DNA of 64,000 bases from Culex pipiens pallens (GCF_016801865.2 NC_068937.1:124283225-124347224), one strand, 5' to 3'. Counted from the first letter of the stretch, positions 46,133 through 57,141 are shown. Notes: generated from the sequence alone by a model not told the origin. Numbers and translations: made by a program.

Positions 46133-47304
46133 AGGTCGGATTTCAGATATTGTGATAAAAATATTGTCTGAATCTTCCATGCGAACTATCGTTGGAATGG
46201 TTTTTTTTTGCCGATGAGCCAGAAAAATTGAAGGTCTGCGAACCCTATCAAAAGAAATTAGTAATAAAGTTGATTTGTAAAACATGCATGTTAAGGGAAT
46301 GTTGCTATTTTTACTGAATGTATTGACTTTATGAATGTGAGGAAGGCACCAACCACCTAAAGGTGGATTAAGTAACGTTTTTCTCTAAAGAAACCAAATA
46401 TATATTGTTATTGCAATATGGGTATCTAATGATCAGGTTTTTTCATACATTTTGGATGTAATAACAACATTTTTAGAAAATACTCAAAATTTTCACAAAA
46501 CTACGTCTTTTTGAAAAAACTCCAAATTTCAATTTATACAATATGGGTATCAAACGATCGGGATTTTTTCATACATTTCGAATGTAATAACAACAATTTT
46601 AGAAAATACTGAAAATTTTCACAAAACTACGTATTTTCGAATAAAATACTCAAAATTTCCGTTTTCACAATGTGGGTATCGAACGATCGGGATTTTTTCA
46701 TACAATTCGAATGTAATAACAATATTTTTTGAAAATACTCAAAATTTTCACAAAACTTTGTATTTCAAAAAAAAATACTCAAAATTTCCGTTTTTACAAT
46801 GTTGGTATCAAACGATTGGGATTTTTTCATACATTTCGAATGTAATAACTTTTTTTTTGGAAGATACTCAAATTTTTCACAAAACTAAGTATATTCGAAA
46901 AAAAATTCCAAAAATACGTAGTTTTGTGAAAATTTTGAGTATTTTCATTTTTTTAATAACTTTCGAAATGTATGAAAAAATCCCGATCGTTTAATACCCA
47001 TATTGTAAAAATTGAAATTTTGAGTATTTTATTCGAAAAAACGTAGTTTTGTGAAAATTTGGAGTATTTTCTAAAAAAATTGTTATTATATCCGAAATGT
47101 ATGAAAAATCCTGATCATTTGATACACATATTCCAATACCAATATATTTTTGGATTCTTTAGAGAAAAAAAAATGCATTTTCAAAATACAGGATAATACG
47201 AATTTTTGTGAAAATTTTCATGAAATAATAGTTTGAATGGATAACTGACATCATCCCGATTCCAAAACTCCATAAATTTTTGATGTTTGCATGATTTTTA
47301 TTTG

Positions 47305-47700
47305 TGGCAGTGCGTGGCCGAATGGTTACGCTGTCCGCTTTGTAAGCGGATGATTCTAGGTTCGATTCCCATCTGCTGCAATCGTCCATCGGATGAGGAA
47401 GTAAAATGTCGGTCCCGGCCTTGGTTGTTAGGCCGTTAAGTCATTCCAGGTGTAGGATTTGTCTCCATGCCATAAGTACAAACAACACACCAAACCAAGC
47501 CTACTCCGGTGGAATCGCTGGCGGCGGTTGGACTCGCAATCCAAATGTCGTCAGTCCAAACACTGGGGTGGAAGGTTCCTTGGAGTAGAAAGAGGTTTGG
47601 GTGCTCTCCTCATTCAAGCCTTCGGACTCCTAGGTTCGAGCAGAAACTTGCAATAGAGACCACAAAAGACCCGGGGGTTGTCAATGTGGATGGTTTGATT
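47305..47700 (+). mobile_element. tRNA-derived SINE with complete tRNA-like head
   Basis: The head at 47307-47379 folds like a tRNA. A GCAGTGC/CTGCTGC acceptor pairs at 6 of 7 positions (two G-U). There is an A-box-like TGGCCGAATGG, a perfect 5-bp anticodon stem TCCGC/GCGGA around loop TTTGTAA (anticodon TGT by position), and a perfect B-box GGTTCGATTCC at 47359-47369. The T stem is poor, so it is tRNA-derived and not a functional tRNA. The body contains CATCGGATG...GTCGGTCCCGG, shared with the SINEs at 14784 and 61074. It sits where the right arm of the surrounding palindrome is broken. The 3' end and target duplication are uncertain. Confidence 0.85.
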
Positions 47701-47890
47701 TTATCATTTTTTCTTAGGAAACAAACTGAATTTAGCAATATTTTCATTTGCCGTAACAACAATTTAACTGTTATTTAATTTGAAATTTTAAAGATTTAAT
47801 TCCAATTTCTTTTGAAAGATTCTAGCTTGGTTCATAGTTTTTATTATCCTTAATGTTGCATTTTAAGAAGATTGCTGTTTTTTTTCTGAG

Positions 47891-48070
47891 TCCTATTTAA
47901 TTCTCACGATATTTGATTATTTGGGTGGAGGGAACCTATTTTTTTTTAAATTTTGGTTACTGTTCTGGTTTTGAATAAAATTTTATTCAAAACCAGAACA
48001 GTAACCAAAATTTAAAAAAAAATAGGTTCCCTCCACCCAAATAATCAAATATCGTGAGAATTAAATAGGA
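47891..48070. repeat. Perfect 180-bp palindrome without spacer
   Basis: Bases 47891-47980 are the exact reverse complement of 47981-48070. There is no spacer and no mismatch, including a run of nine T against nine A. The centre is TTGAATAAAA-TTTTATTCAA. It lies in the right part of the hAT-like element. Such perfection implies a very recent event, or a foldback artefact in cloning, amplification or assembly. Confidence 0.97.
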
Positions 48071-48590
48071 AAAGTAAGATGAAAACGTTAACACTTTTTT
48101 CACTGGGAAAAATGACGCAAAAAAACTTTTTGAAATTGTTAGAATGTTTTGTTAAATTTGGCTTTGATATGAAATTCAATAAAATAATAGACAAAAAAAG
48201 TAACAAATCAGCGAAATCTGTTTAGCTATATTAGTCGAACATTAAAAAAGCAGCTCAATAAATGACAGTACCCATGCCCTACATATTAGGTTCAAGTTAT
48301 ATGTAGAACCCGCCCATCCATAAACCAATGAATTGTTTTTTTTTAATTATTAAAAGTTTTTATTTGTGTCAAGTTCAAATTAAATAATGTTTTTTTTTTA
48401 ATTTATTGAAAAAAAATATATATAGTAAAGCATTAAAAATAGTTTCTGTGTGTTTAAAATCAATTTTTCATAGTTATTTCAATATTTTTCACGTTCCGCG
48501 AAATTTCCGCGAAATTTGATGTTTTGAAATTGAGGTCCCCGTGAAATATGCAATTTTTGAGCGTGAAAAATCACTAAGCCTAGTTATCCG

Positions 48591-48650
48591 TTAACGATTT
48601 GCCTAGTTTTATAACTCATTGTAATAAACAAACACGTGTACACTTTATTG
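48591..48650 (+). pseudogene. Reverse transcriptase relic, right part
   Basis: Immediately after the hAT flank copy the frame reads VNDLPSFITH, the usual continuation (hydrophobic-N-D-L-P) of the motif-B region broken off at 42702. The spacing between GP and NDLP across the join equals that of intact CR1/Jockey-type enzymes. Recognition fades after about 15 codons, and no YADD motif is visible downstream. Confidence 0.7.
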
Positions 48651-50355
48651 GAAATCTCATACCCCTCCTCCCCCACTCATGAACAATTGTAAAAAAAAAA
48701 CTTTTTTTTATGTGTTGAGCGTGTACAATAATTGGAAATAAAATCACTAAAAATGGAACAAATTTCAGATTCAAAATGACGAAGCCACTGAAACCAATGG
48801 AAATGATTTTCAAGTCCTTGCACAATTGAATCTGATAAAACGGCTGACTTTTTGTTGTAAAACGTGATATGCTATTCAAGATTCTGTGCTAGATTTGCGT
48901 TCCAAAAATCTTCGTCTACTTTACCACAAAACAATCTGATTTATCTAGCGTGAAATCAGATGCTTTCCCCCTTAAATACCAAAGCTCCCCATCCCAACAA
49001 ACCGCCCTTTTTTTATCTGGCCACCATCTGTCGAACGCCACTCGCGTCTTGCAAACTTTCGCCCTCGAAGGCATAAATTTTTCCCCTACTTTTCCGGCAT
49101 ATAACTCATCCAATAACGCGCGGAATTCCACGTCTCACCGTAATTCAGCACCGCTTCGGTAGCAGCAGCAAAACAGTAACCAGATTGCGTCAAGATTTAT
49201 TTCGAGTGCGAACTCGCGTTACATTCAAGGGGAAAGAGGGGGAGCTGCCCGATTTATCCTTCAATTTGGCAAAAGTGGTTCATGCGCGCGCTCCTGAAAG
49301 TAGTCTTTTTTTGGCCACGTCACTATACGGATATGAGTCACATTTCACTTTTCGGTTCGGCGATCGCGTGTGTTTTGCGAGAAGGGGCGGAAGTGGTACT
49401 TTCCCGACCTACCCCGCTTTTCCCGACCTCCCCCATCAATTCAACCAGTTTGTCAAAGTGTATGACTAAACCCTGTCATAAATATGACACGCAACTTGAA
49501 ACGCTAGCTGTGCTGGTGTGTGTGTGTGTGTGAGCATGAAGGATTTGATACCCCAAGCAAGTAAGGATAACACAGGAAAGAATGATTGTTATGTATCGGA
49601 TTATGGTTCCTGACGGGGTAGGGGGAAGTGTCTTGACTCACTGACGGATGGAAGGGAAAGGTTTTGAGCTTGTAGGGGGTGCCTCCATAGCAGTTGATTA
49701 GAGGAAATGTAATACGAGTGTTGTTGGTTAGTCATGATATGAGTAAGTGCGAAGTGGAGTTGAAAATTATTAAAGTGAGCAGGGGATCGGTAAATTTGGA
49801 ATGCTTTTGATGAATTGAATCTAATGTTAATTTAAGCATGATGGTAGGAGGAGCACAAAATCGAATATTTAAATTAACATGAGAGACCTTCTTCAATAAA
49901 ATTGCAAAAAGGTAATAAAATTGATTAAAAGAGCCCCAAAAACAAAAAAAAAACATTCAATGAACAAATCAAAATGATCAATTGTATTGTCTGGAGGATA
50001 AGATTGGGTCAAAGTGATTTGCTTTTTCTTAGATTTTTATCACAAACTTGAATATGTTTTTGAATTAAAATGACTTCTCGCCAAACCAACCTTTTAAATG
50101 TTCTTTTAATTGATTGAAATGCACTTATTTGTTTGAAAAACTAGACTTCCAACATTTCAGCAAATTATAGGGGCAAATGTTGACAAAATATTAAAAGAAA
50201 ATTTTTACATGAAAATTTAATTGATACTATTTAAATTGATTTTTTTTTAAAGAAAATTACTAGATGATTATCTTTTGTATGCAATTTTAGCCTTACTGAC
50301 GGTACTTGAAAATATAATCAAAAACCCGATTTAATCCCACCAGGGGTGAGATAGA
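48651..50355. other. Unique DNA, no gene seen
   Basis: Single-copy, moderate GC to about 49700, then AT-rich. A (GT)n run lies at about 49516-49532. Open frames near 48950-49533 have no recognised domain. Confidence 0.4.
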
Positions 50356-53300
50356 GCCTTTCTTACTAAAGAATATAACTTCTCTCAATTCACAACATCG
50401 ACTTGATACAAAAAATCTTATGATTAAAGCAAGGTATTATTAATGATGTGTTTTCTAAAAGAAATTGAAAACGCAATTTTCACCTATCGAATATTTTTAA
50501 TCGTACAAATTCTTAGCTTCCAATGCGCAAGTGACGACACACACCGCGGTTTTGGTTTTCTAGTTTTGGTACGAGCCCAAAAACTGAACAAAGCAGGCGC
50601 AAAGCAAAACCGAGTTAACCGCACAGTGGGAAGCTTGCCATTCAGCGTCTACGAAAGTGAGAGAGTCAGAGATAGATATTTTTACAACCGCACCACTACA
50701 CACTCAATCGTAATACCTTAGGAAGATAGCCATTGGCGTCGCGAGCATTGAAAACTTTGAAAACGATATAAAGCTTAGAAGCTTCGAAAGCAAGGCTGTA
50801 TATCAAAGGTACTCGTCATCTTGCTTTGCATTAGTGTGAGTGCATGACTCCGTGCCACTAAAACCAAAACAATAACAAAAGAACAAAGGACCGTGCCAGG
50901 AAAACCAAAACATAAACAATGTCAATGTCAGTGGAGTGAGAGAGTCAGAGATAGCGATTTTGACAACCGCACTACTACACACTCAATCGCGAGTACCTTA
51001 GGTAGAAAGCCATGCTTCGAAAGCTCCTATTGGAATCCAATGAACTCCGTTAAATAAAACGACACGACAAATGAAGCCTACTTAAAGGCGATTTTAGGAG
51101 CACACGGGAAACAAATTGATTGTACCCGGATGAATGTCCTATGTCAAAAAAGTTTCTGCATAAACATTGGACAGTTATGCAAAAACGGACAGAGCAAAAG
51201 AAACCGAAAAGCTACGATATCTTACATGTTGAAGGAAACATCGGTAGACAAGCTACTACGAACAAGTATAAGTCAAGCCGAAACATATGCGCCAGCATTC
51301 TCGCGCCAGTATTCGAAGCTCAACTTGACAAATTGTCGACTTGGCGACGAAGCGTCGAAAATCGATGCAGTGTGATTTTTTAGCGTTTTTTCGGATTACA
51401 ATTCATGCTGAATCGACATAGTTACGAAGCTGGAAATGACGTCCTGGCTTAAAGTAAAACCTATACCTTTCTTTAGTAAGAAAGGCAAAAAGTAAATCGT
51501 TCAAAAAATTGATCCGGATTGCCGATCGATGTCGAATTTGTTTCAGATGCTCACTCATGGTCTGTACTATGAATGTAGCAAGAAATTTCGAATAAAATCA
51601 GAAATGAAAAATGTTGGCGAAGGTCACCAGGTGGGCTTTTACCTTTTTTTAGGGATTTTGTTTCTTATGGTAGGTCAATCAAACGGCTCTAACTCCAGAA
51701 CCATATTATGAATCTGGATGAAAATTTGGGAGGTTGTAGGGCTCGAAAAATGCAATTTTTGAGATAAATAAAAGGTATGAAAATGAAAAATTTTGACCAT
51801 ATTTTCATTTGAAAACTGTGTATTTTCTGGAAAAGTCTGGCCGCATCCGAAAACAGATGGATAATTCGAAATTTGCGCGGCAACTCGCCCAGGTTCAGCA
51901 CACTAGCTTTCATCTGCATTTAAGAGAATCGAAATCGTATTTATGGGAGCTGAGAACGGCGCGACACAAATTTTTGCAAAATTTTACCACATACGAACAT
52001 CACTCGACCTCCACGGAATTTATTTTCTCAAAATTCGAGGGTTCGAGATAGACGAGTTCTGTCAAGGTGAATCGATAGAGCGTCGAAAATCGATGCAGTG
52101 TGATTTTTTAGCGATTTTTCGGATTACAATTCATGCTGAATCGACATATTTACGAAGCTGGAAATGACGTCCTGGCTTAAAGTAAAACCTATACCTTTCT
52201 TTAGTAAGAAAGGCAATAGTAAGAAAGGCAAAAAGTAAATCGTTCAAAAAATTGATCCGGATTGCCGATCGATGTCGAATTTGTTTCAGATGCTCACTCA
52301 TGGTCTGTACTATGAATGTAGCAAGAAATTTCGAATAAAATCAGAAATGAAAAATGTTGGCGAAGGTCACCAGGTGGGCTTTTACCTTTTTTTAGGGATT
52401 TTGTTTCTTATGGTAGGTCAATCAAACGGCTCTAACTCCAGAACCATATTATGAATCTGGATGAAAATTTGGGAGGTTGTAGGGCTCGAAAAATGCAATT
52501 TTTGAGATAAATAAAAGGTATGAAAATGAAAAATTTTGACCATATTTTCATTTGAAAACTGTGTATTTTCTGGAAAAGTCTGGCCGCATCCGAAAACAGA
52601 TGGATAATTCGAAATTTGCGCGGCAACTCGCCCAGGTTCAGCACACTAGCTTTCATCTGCATTTAAGAGAATCGAAATCGGATTTATGGGAGCTGAGAAC
52701 GGCGCGACACAAATTTTTGCAAAATTTTACCACATACGAACATCACTCGACCTCCACGGAATTTATTTTCTCAAAATTCGAGGGTTCGAGATAGACGAGT
52801 TCTGTCAAGGTGAATCGATAGAGCGTCGAAAATCGATGCAGTGTGATTTTTTAGCGATTTTTCGGATTACAATTCATGCTGAATCGACATATTTACGAAG
52901 CTGGAAATGACGTCCTGGCTTAAAGTAAAACCTATACCTTTCTTTAGTAAGAAAGGCAAAAAGTAAATCGTTCAAAAAATTGATCCGGATTGCCGATCGA
53001 TGTCGAATTTGTTTCAGATGCTCACTCATGGTCTGTACTATGAATGTAGCAAGAAATTTCGAATAAAATCAGAAATGAAAAATGTTGGCGAAGGTCACCA
53101 GGTGGGCTTTTACCTTTTTTTAGGGATTTTGTTTCTTATGGTAGGTCAATCAAACGGCTCTAACTCCAGAACCATATTATGAATCTGGATGAAAATTTGG
53201 GAGGTTGTAGGGCTCGAAAAATGCAATTTTTGAGATAAATAAAAGGTATGAAAATGAAAAATTTTGACCATATTTTCATTTGAAAACTGTGTATTTTCTG

Positions 53301-54413
53301 GAAAAGTCTGGCCGCATCCGAAAACAGATGGATAATTCGAAATTTGCGCGGCAACTCGCCCAGGTTCAGCACACTAGCTTTCATCTGCATTTAAGAGAAT
53401 CGAAATCGGATTTATGGGAGCTGAGAACGGCGCGACACAAATTTTTGCAAAATTTTACCACATACGAACATCACTCGACCTCCACGGAATTTATTTTCTC
53501 AAAATTCGAGGGTTCGAGATAGACGAGTTCTGTCAAGGTGAATCGATAGAGCGTCGAAAATCGATGCAGTGTGATTTTTTAGCGATTTTTCGGATTACAA
53601 TTCATGCTGAATCGACATATTTACGAAGCTGGAAATGACGTCCTGGCTTAAAGTAAAACCTATACCTTTCTTTAGTAAGAAAGGCAAAAAGTAAATCGTT
53701 CTAAAAATTGATCCGGATTGCCGATCGATGTCAAATTTGTTTCAGATGCTCACTCATGGTCTGTACTATGAATGTAGCAAGAAATTTCGAATAAAATCAG
53801 AAATGAAAAATGTTGGCGAAGGTCACCAGGTGGGCTTTTACCTTTTTTTAGGGATTTTGTTTCTTATGGTAGGTCAATCAAACGGCTCTAACTCCAGAAC
53901 CATATTATGAATCTGGATGAAAATTTGGGAGGTTGTAGGGCTCGAAAAATGCAATTTTTGAGATAAATAAAAGGTATGAAAATGAAAAATTTTGACCATA
54001 TTTTCATTTGAAAACTGTGTATTTTCTGGAAAAGTCTGGCCGCATCCGAAAACAGATGGATAATTCGAAATTTGCGCGGCAACTCGCCCAGGTTCAGCAC
54101 ACTAGCTTTCATCTGCATTTAAGAGAATCGAAATCGGATTTATGGGAGCTGAGAACGGCGCGACACAAATTTTTGCAAAATTTTACCACATACGAACATC
54201 ACTCGACCTCCACGGAATTTATTTTCTCAAAATTCGAGGGTTCGAGATAGACGAGTTCTGTCAAGGTGAATCGATAGAGCGTCGAAAATCGATGCAGTGT
54301 GATTTTTTAGCGATTTTTCGGATTACAATTCATGCTGAATCGACATAGTTACGAAGCTGGAAATGACGTCCTGGCTTAAAGTAAAACCTATACCTTTCTT
54401 TAGTAAGAAAGGC
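50356..54413. mobile_element. Hairpin-ended element carrying a 728-bp tandem array
   Basis: The left tip GCCTTTCTTACTAAAGAA (50356-50373) is inverted at the right as TTCTTTAGTAAGAAAGGC (ending 54413). The right tip also folds on itself (CCTTTCTT-TAGT-AAGAAAGG). Inside are two diverged copies of a block with GAGAGAGTCAGAGATAG and AACCGCAC-ACTACACACTCAATCG (about 50660 and 50938), a short unique part, and the 728-bp array. Small open frames at 51120-51383 are unrecognised. No transposase was seen, so it is presumably non-autonomous. Confidence 0.8.
51351..54410 (+). repeat. 728-bp tandem repeat, four units plus a 3' partial unit
   Basis: Units run 51484-52226 (743 bp, with an extra 15-bp duplication at its end), 52227-52954, 52955-53682 and 53683-54410. 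They are preceded by the last 133 bp of a unit from 51351. Only a handful of substitutions separate the units, for example TCGTATTTATG in the first against TCGGATTTATG in the others, and CATAGTTACG against CATATTTACG near the ends. Every unit ends in the same CTTTCTTTAGTAAGAAAGGC hairpin that forms the element's right tip. The same 60-80 codon open frames recur in all units but look non-coding. Confidence 0.97.
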
Positions 54414-54463
54414 AAAACATATTTGACGAGATGTGAAGAAAAAACTCAAACAAAATCGAACAA

Positions 54464-54905
54464 ACTTTTTGTAAGTCCGTTGTGAAAGTACCTACTTGTT
54501 GCCATTCTCGAATGGCGAAACGGCCTACTTTTAAGCGCCAAGAAAAGAACTTTTCAGCATCCATTTGAGTGTTGAAAATTCAATATTCCAGCACTTGTAT
54601 CAAAAGTTTGATGTTCGACACTTATCATAACGGCAAATAACAACAAAAGTGGAAGACAAAAATTTAACTGAAAACAACCAATTAAAATTGTGTTTCTGGA
54701 AATTCAAAATTAGTAGCTTATGCAACAAGTTGCAAAAAGAGGATTTTTTCAGTACGAGTTCCACACAATATTTTTTTGCATATCAGAAAAACACCCATTG
54801 AGTGAAATTATAAGTCAAATGTTCATGTATTTTGTCAATAAATCGTTTAAATCAAAAAATGTCAAAACTATTACTTATAGAAATAAAGAACTTTTCAGCA
54901 TTTAT
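54464..54905. mobile_element. GCTGAAAAG-type repeat element, copy 1
   Basis: It shares several blocks with 61020-61795: TTATGCAACAAGTTGCAAAAA, TCAAAT/TTTTCATGTATTTTGTC, AATAAATCGTTTAAATCAAA and AACTTTTCAGCA. Its first 130 bases are the inverse of the 3' part of the other copy (CTTTTTG..GTCCGTTGTGAAAGTACC, CGGCCTACTTTT), so the family is internally palindromic. The ends were not resolved. It preserves the empty site for the SINE that interrupts the other copy. Confidence 0.7.
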
Positions 54906-54924
54906 TTTGAAAAGTGTTGAACAT

Positions 54925-55763
54925 AAGGTATTGGGGTCCTTTTCGACCCCAAACTTTAAAAAATCTTCAAAAATCCCGTTTTTGACTGATTCCGGTTCTT
55001 TTGGTCACAAATGAAAGCATAGAACGTCCCCTTTCCGAAACTGACCTGGAAAACCGGATTTGGTCACTGTGACCACCGGGAATCGGCTACAACCGAAAAA
55101 AAGACCTTTTTGAGACCCAAACTTTGACGACCTGTATCTCCGGAAAATTTCAACCAATCAGGATGCTCTGGGTTGCATATTTTACCTGTACTTTGACCAC
55201 AAATATTAATACCGGTTCCGGAAATCAGGAACATCCGAAAATTTTATGTTTTACTGTTTTTCACGTATATGTGATACCAATACTCTCATGATAGTTGAAA
55301 TTGATCCATAAAATTTACTAAAAACACAATACACGATTGCCACAACCACTCTGGAGTGTAAGTGGCCACTTCCGTGTAACCTGGAACCGGTTCCCGGGTA
55401 CCCGATGAATGGCCAACTTGATTTTTTTTGGTTGAAAACCCATCATTTTGCATATCAAACTTCATGAAATTGAAAGATAAACCCTATCATCCGACATATC
55501 AAACTTCATGAAATTTTAATAAATGTCAATCTACGGTCATGCCATTGTTCGCTGACCCATTCTGGCCATACTGGAACCGGTTACCTTTTTTCGGTTGTAG
55601 CCGATTCCCGGTGGCCACAATGACCAAATCCAGTTTTCCAGATCAGTTTCGGAAAGGGGACAATCTATGCTTTCATTTGTGACCAAAAGAACCGGAATCG
55701 GTCAAAAACTGGATTTTTGACGATTTTTAAAAGTTTGGGGTCGAAAAGGACCCCAATACCTTT
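54925..55763. mobile_element. Palindromic MITE with GGGGTC...GACCCC hairpin tips
   Basis: It begins AAGGTATTGGGGTCCTTTTC then GACCCCAAACTTT, and the right end is the inverse. Within each tip GGGGTC pairs with GACCCC around CTTTTC. Longer symmetry includes CCCTTTCCGAAACTGA with its inverse, CGGTTGTAGCCGATTCCCGG with CCGGGAATCGGCTACAACCG, and TTTGGTCACAAATGAAAGCA with its inverse. The centre is near 55340. No coding capacity. A fragment of a similar end (GGCCGAAAAGGACCCCAGTACC) lies at 55915-55936. Confidence 0.85.
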
Positions 55764-57140
55764 CAAGTAACTTTTGTTATGGACGTTCCCCTAGGGGTCG
55801 TCCGAGATTTATTTGTTTTGTGAAATGTGTATTTATATTTTAAATTTAATGTCAGAAAATTTCAAGGCTCTAACATGTATATAGCAAAAGTTAAGACAAA
55901 TTTAATTTTCAAAAAGGCCGAAAAGGACCCCAGTACCGTAGGAAGGTTAATCTCGTTGCATTCTTATTAAAAATCTGATCGTCATAAAAAAATAATGAGA
56001 AAACAACATGAAAGTTAATGTATAGAAAAAATATGCCGATTTCTGCCCAATTTGTTACATTTAATACTATCAGAAAAAAACCAAGTCCAATACAAATCGA
56101 TGCCTCTGTGCTCTCTTGCACTAAGCTTGCTGATTTTCCTTTCTAGTTAGCATAAGAGAGTACTGAGGCATCGAAATGTTATTAAAATTTTGTCTTCCCA
56201 ATTGTTTTTTCCAGAAAATCTTGAAGACTCCAACTTTCATTGACAAAACTTCTACAGATGATTTTTAGTTAGATTTAATACATTGTATTACATTTATTTT
56301 CGCATTTTTTTAATTGAGACTCTCTGAAGCGCACCAAAAACGTTGAAAAATATTTGCTGTAATAAAAATCACAGTAAAAAGTAAAAGTGTTGTGCGTCAT
56401 ATTTTGAAAAGCATGCTTGAAATTTGAAATTAAGTTCTACAGTTTTGACTCGAATACAAGATGGTGGCCAAAATGGCGGCAATTGAATGCATTTTATTGT
56501 TCACGATTCAGTTTTCCAAAATCTTTTTCAAGCCTTCGGATTATCGAGTCTGGACTGTACTGTCCTCAATTTTAATCATATTTGTAAAATCATCTCTCTC
56601 AAAAACCTCACGACCTCTTTGATTTCTGTGAATATGTATTGATGAAATATTTAAAAAAGACGATTTCAAGTAACAGATTCTACAGCGAAAAGCTTAAAAA
56701 ACTTGGTCAAAATTCAAACTTGCAGTAAAAAAAATAAAATGAAGATTTTGGAACAAAAGGAAAAAAAATGAATTTCCTTTAAAATAAAATGCTTATGATT
56801 ATTTTTAAACTGCTTCGTAACCGGAAGTAGCAAACGCTTCAAAAATATTTTTGAAAAAAATTGGAAAATTTTTTTTTTCGGGATTGGCTTAAAAGTTTTA
56901 TGCAACAAAGTGATGAACAACATGCCTTCCCAGAAACTTAGGAAATCCGAGATCCGACACGAGATATCGAAAATGGAACCGTAAGTTGTGATCATGGGCA
57001 CACAAGTTTCACGGAAAAAGAAGATGGTCAGGGTAACAGCTGTTTGAGTTAACATAGAATGACCCAAAGAAAGTTATTTAAAAAAAAAATGCCAGCTAGG
57101 TTTGTGTCAAAATTAAACCAAATTTAAAGAAAGTCCCATT
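55764..57140. other. AT-rich DNA with fragments of other elements
   Basis: No gene seen. About 56640-57090 resembles one arm of the type C foldback element in order (GACACGAGATATCGAAAATGG, GATCATGGGCACACAAGTTTCACGG, AAGAAGATGGTCAGGG) but is strongly diverged. Confidence 0.45.
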
Positions 57141-57141
57141 T

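Larger units (their letters stand above)
43344..46377. mobile_element. Hairpin-ended element with internal 164-bp satellite
   Basis: It interrupts the left arm of the surrounding palindrome. Copy 1 has an uninterrupted T run at this spot, so it provides the empty site. The left tip folds on itself (GCCTTCCTCA, loop, TGAGGAAAGGC). Near the right tip are GTGAGGAAGGCACC and a second hairpin (CCACCT-AA-AGGTGG), ending TAACG. Between them lie about 350 bp of unique sequence, the 164-bp tandem array and a 1.3-kb insertion. There is no coding capacity. The superfamily is unknown to me. Confidence 0.75.
43095..47300. mobile_element. Mariner-type palindromic element, copy 2 (right end lost)
   Basis: It starts CAGTCATGCCTCGGTTTAGC after a TA at 43093-43094 and matches copy 1 at 12335. 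The outer left part also carries GCAAAACCGAGGCGTGCATAACCGAGGCA, so the tip is itself a small hairpin. The arms (43200-43343 plus 46378-46890, against 46900-47300) are inverted copies with internal GGTATCAAACGATCGGG subrepeats spaced about 117-130 bp apart. The right arm stops at CATGATTTTT where the SINE begins, and the right terminal repeat is missing. The left arm is split at 43343/46378 by another element. Confidence 0.8.
42711..48582. mobile_element. hAT-like element inserted in the reverse transcriptase relic
   Basis: The left end is TAAGTTTAGTGA and the right end, read inverted, TAGGCTTAGTGA, followed by TTTTTCACG-type sequence on both sides. The flanks ATTATCCG (42703-42710) and GTTATCCG (48583-48590) match at 7 of 8 bases, an 8-bp duplication as in hAT elements. 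The reverse transcriptase motif continues on the far side in the same frame when one flank copy is ignored, which confirms the boundaries independently. It has no transposase. Most of its 5.9 kb is later insertions. Confidence 0.85.

Noticed and set aside
43344..46377. Helitron (3' hairpin near the end)
   Set aside because: The end lacks the CTRR signature and the start is not TC. The insertion point is in a T run, not between A and T.
47307..47379. tRNA-Thr (anticodon TGT) gene
   Set aside because: The T stem hardly pairs, and the sequence continues into a SINE body also found elsewhere, so it is a SINE head.
51529..54348. Identical 60-80 codon frames repeated in every 728-bp unit
   Set aside because: The repetition follows from the tandem array. 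Frames overlap on both strands and show no sign of selection.
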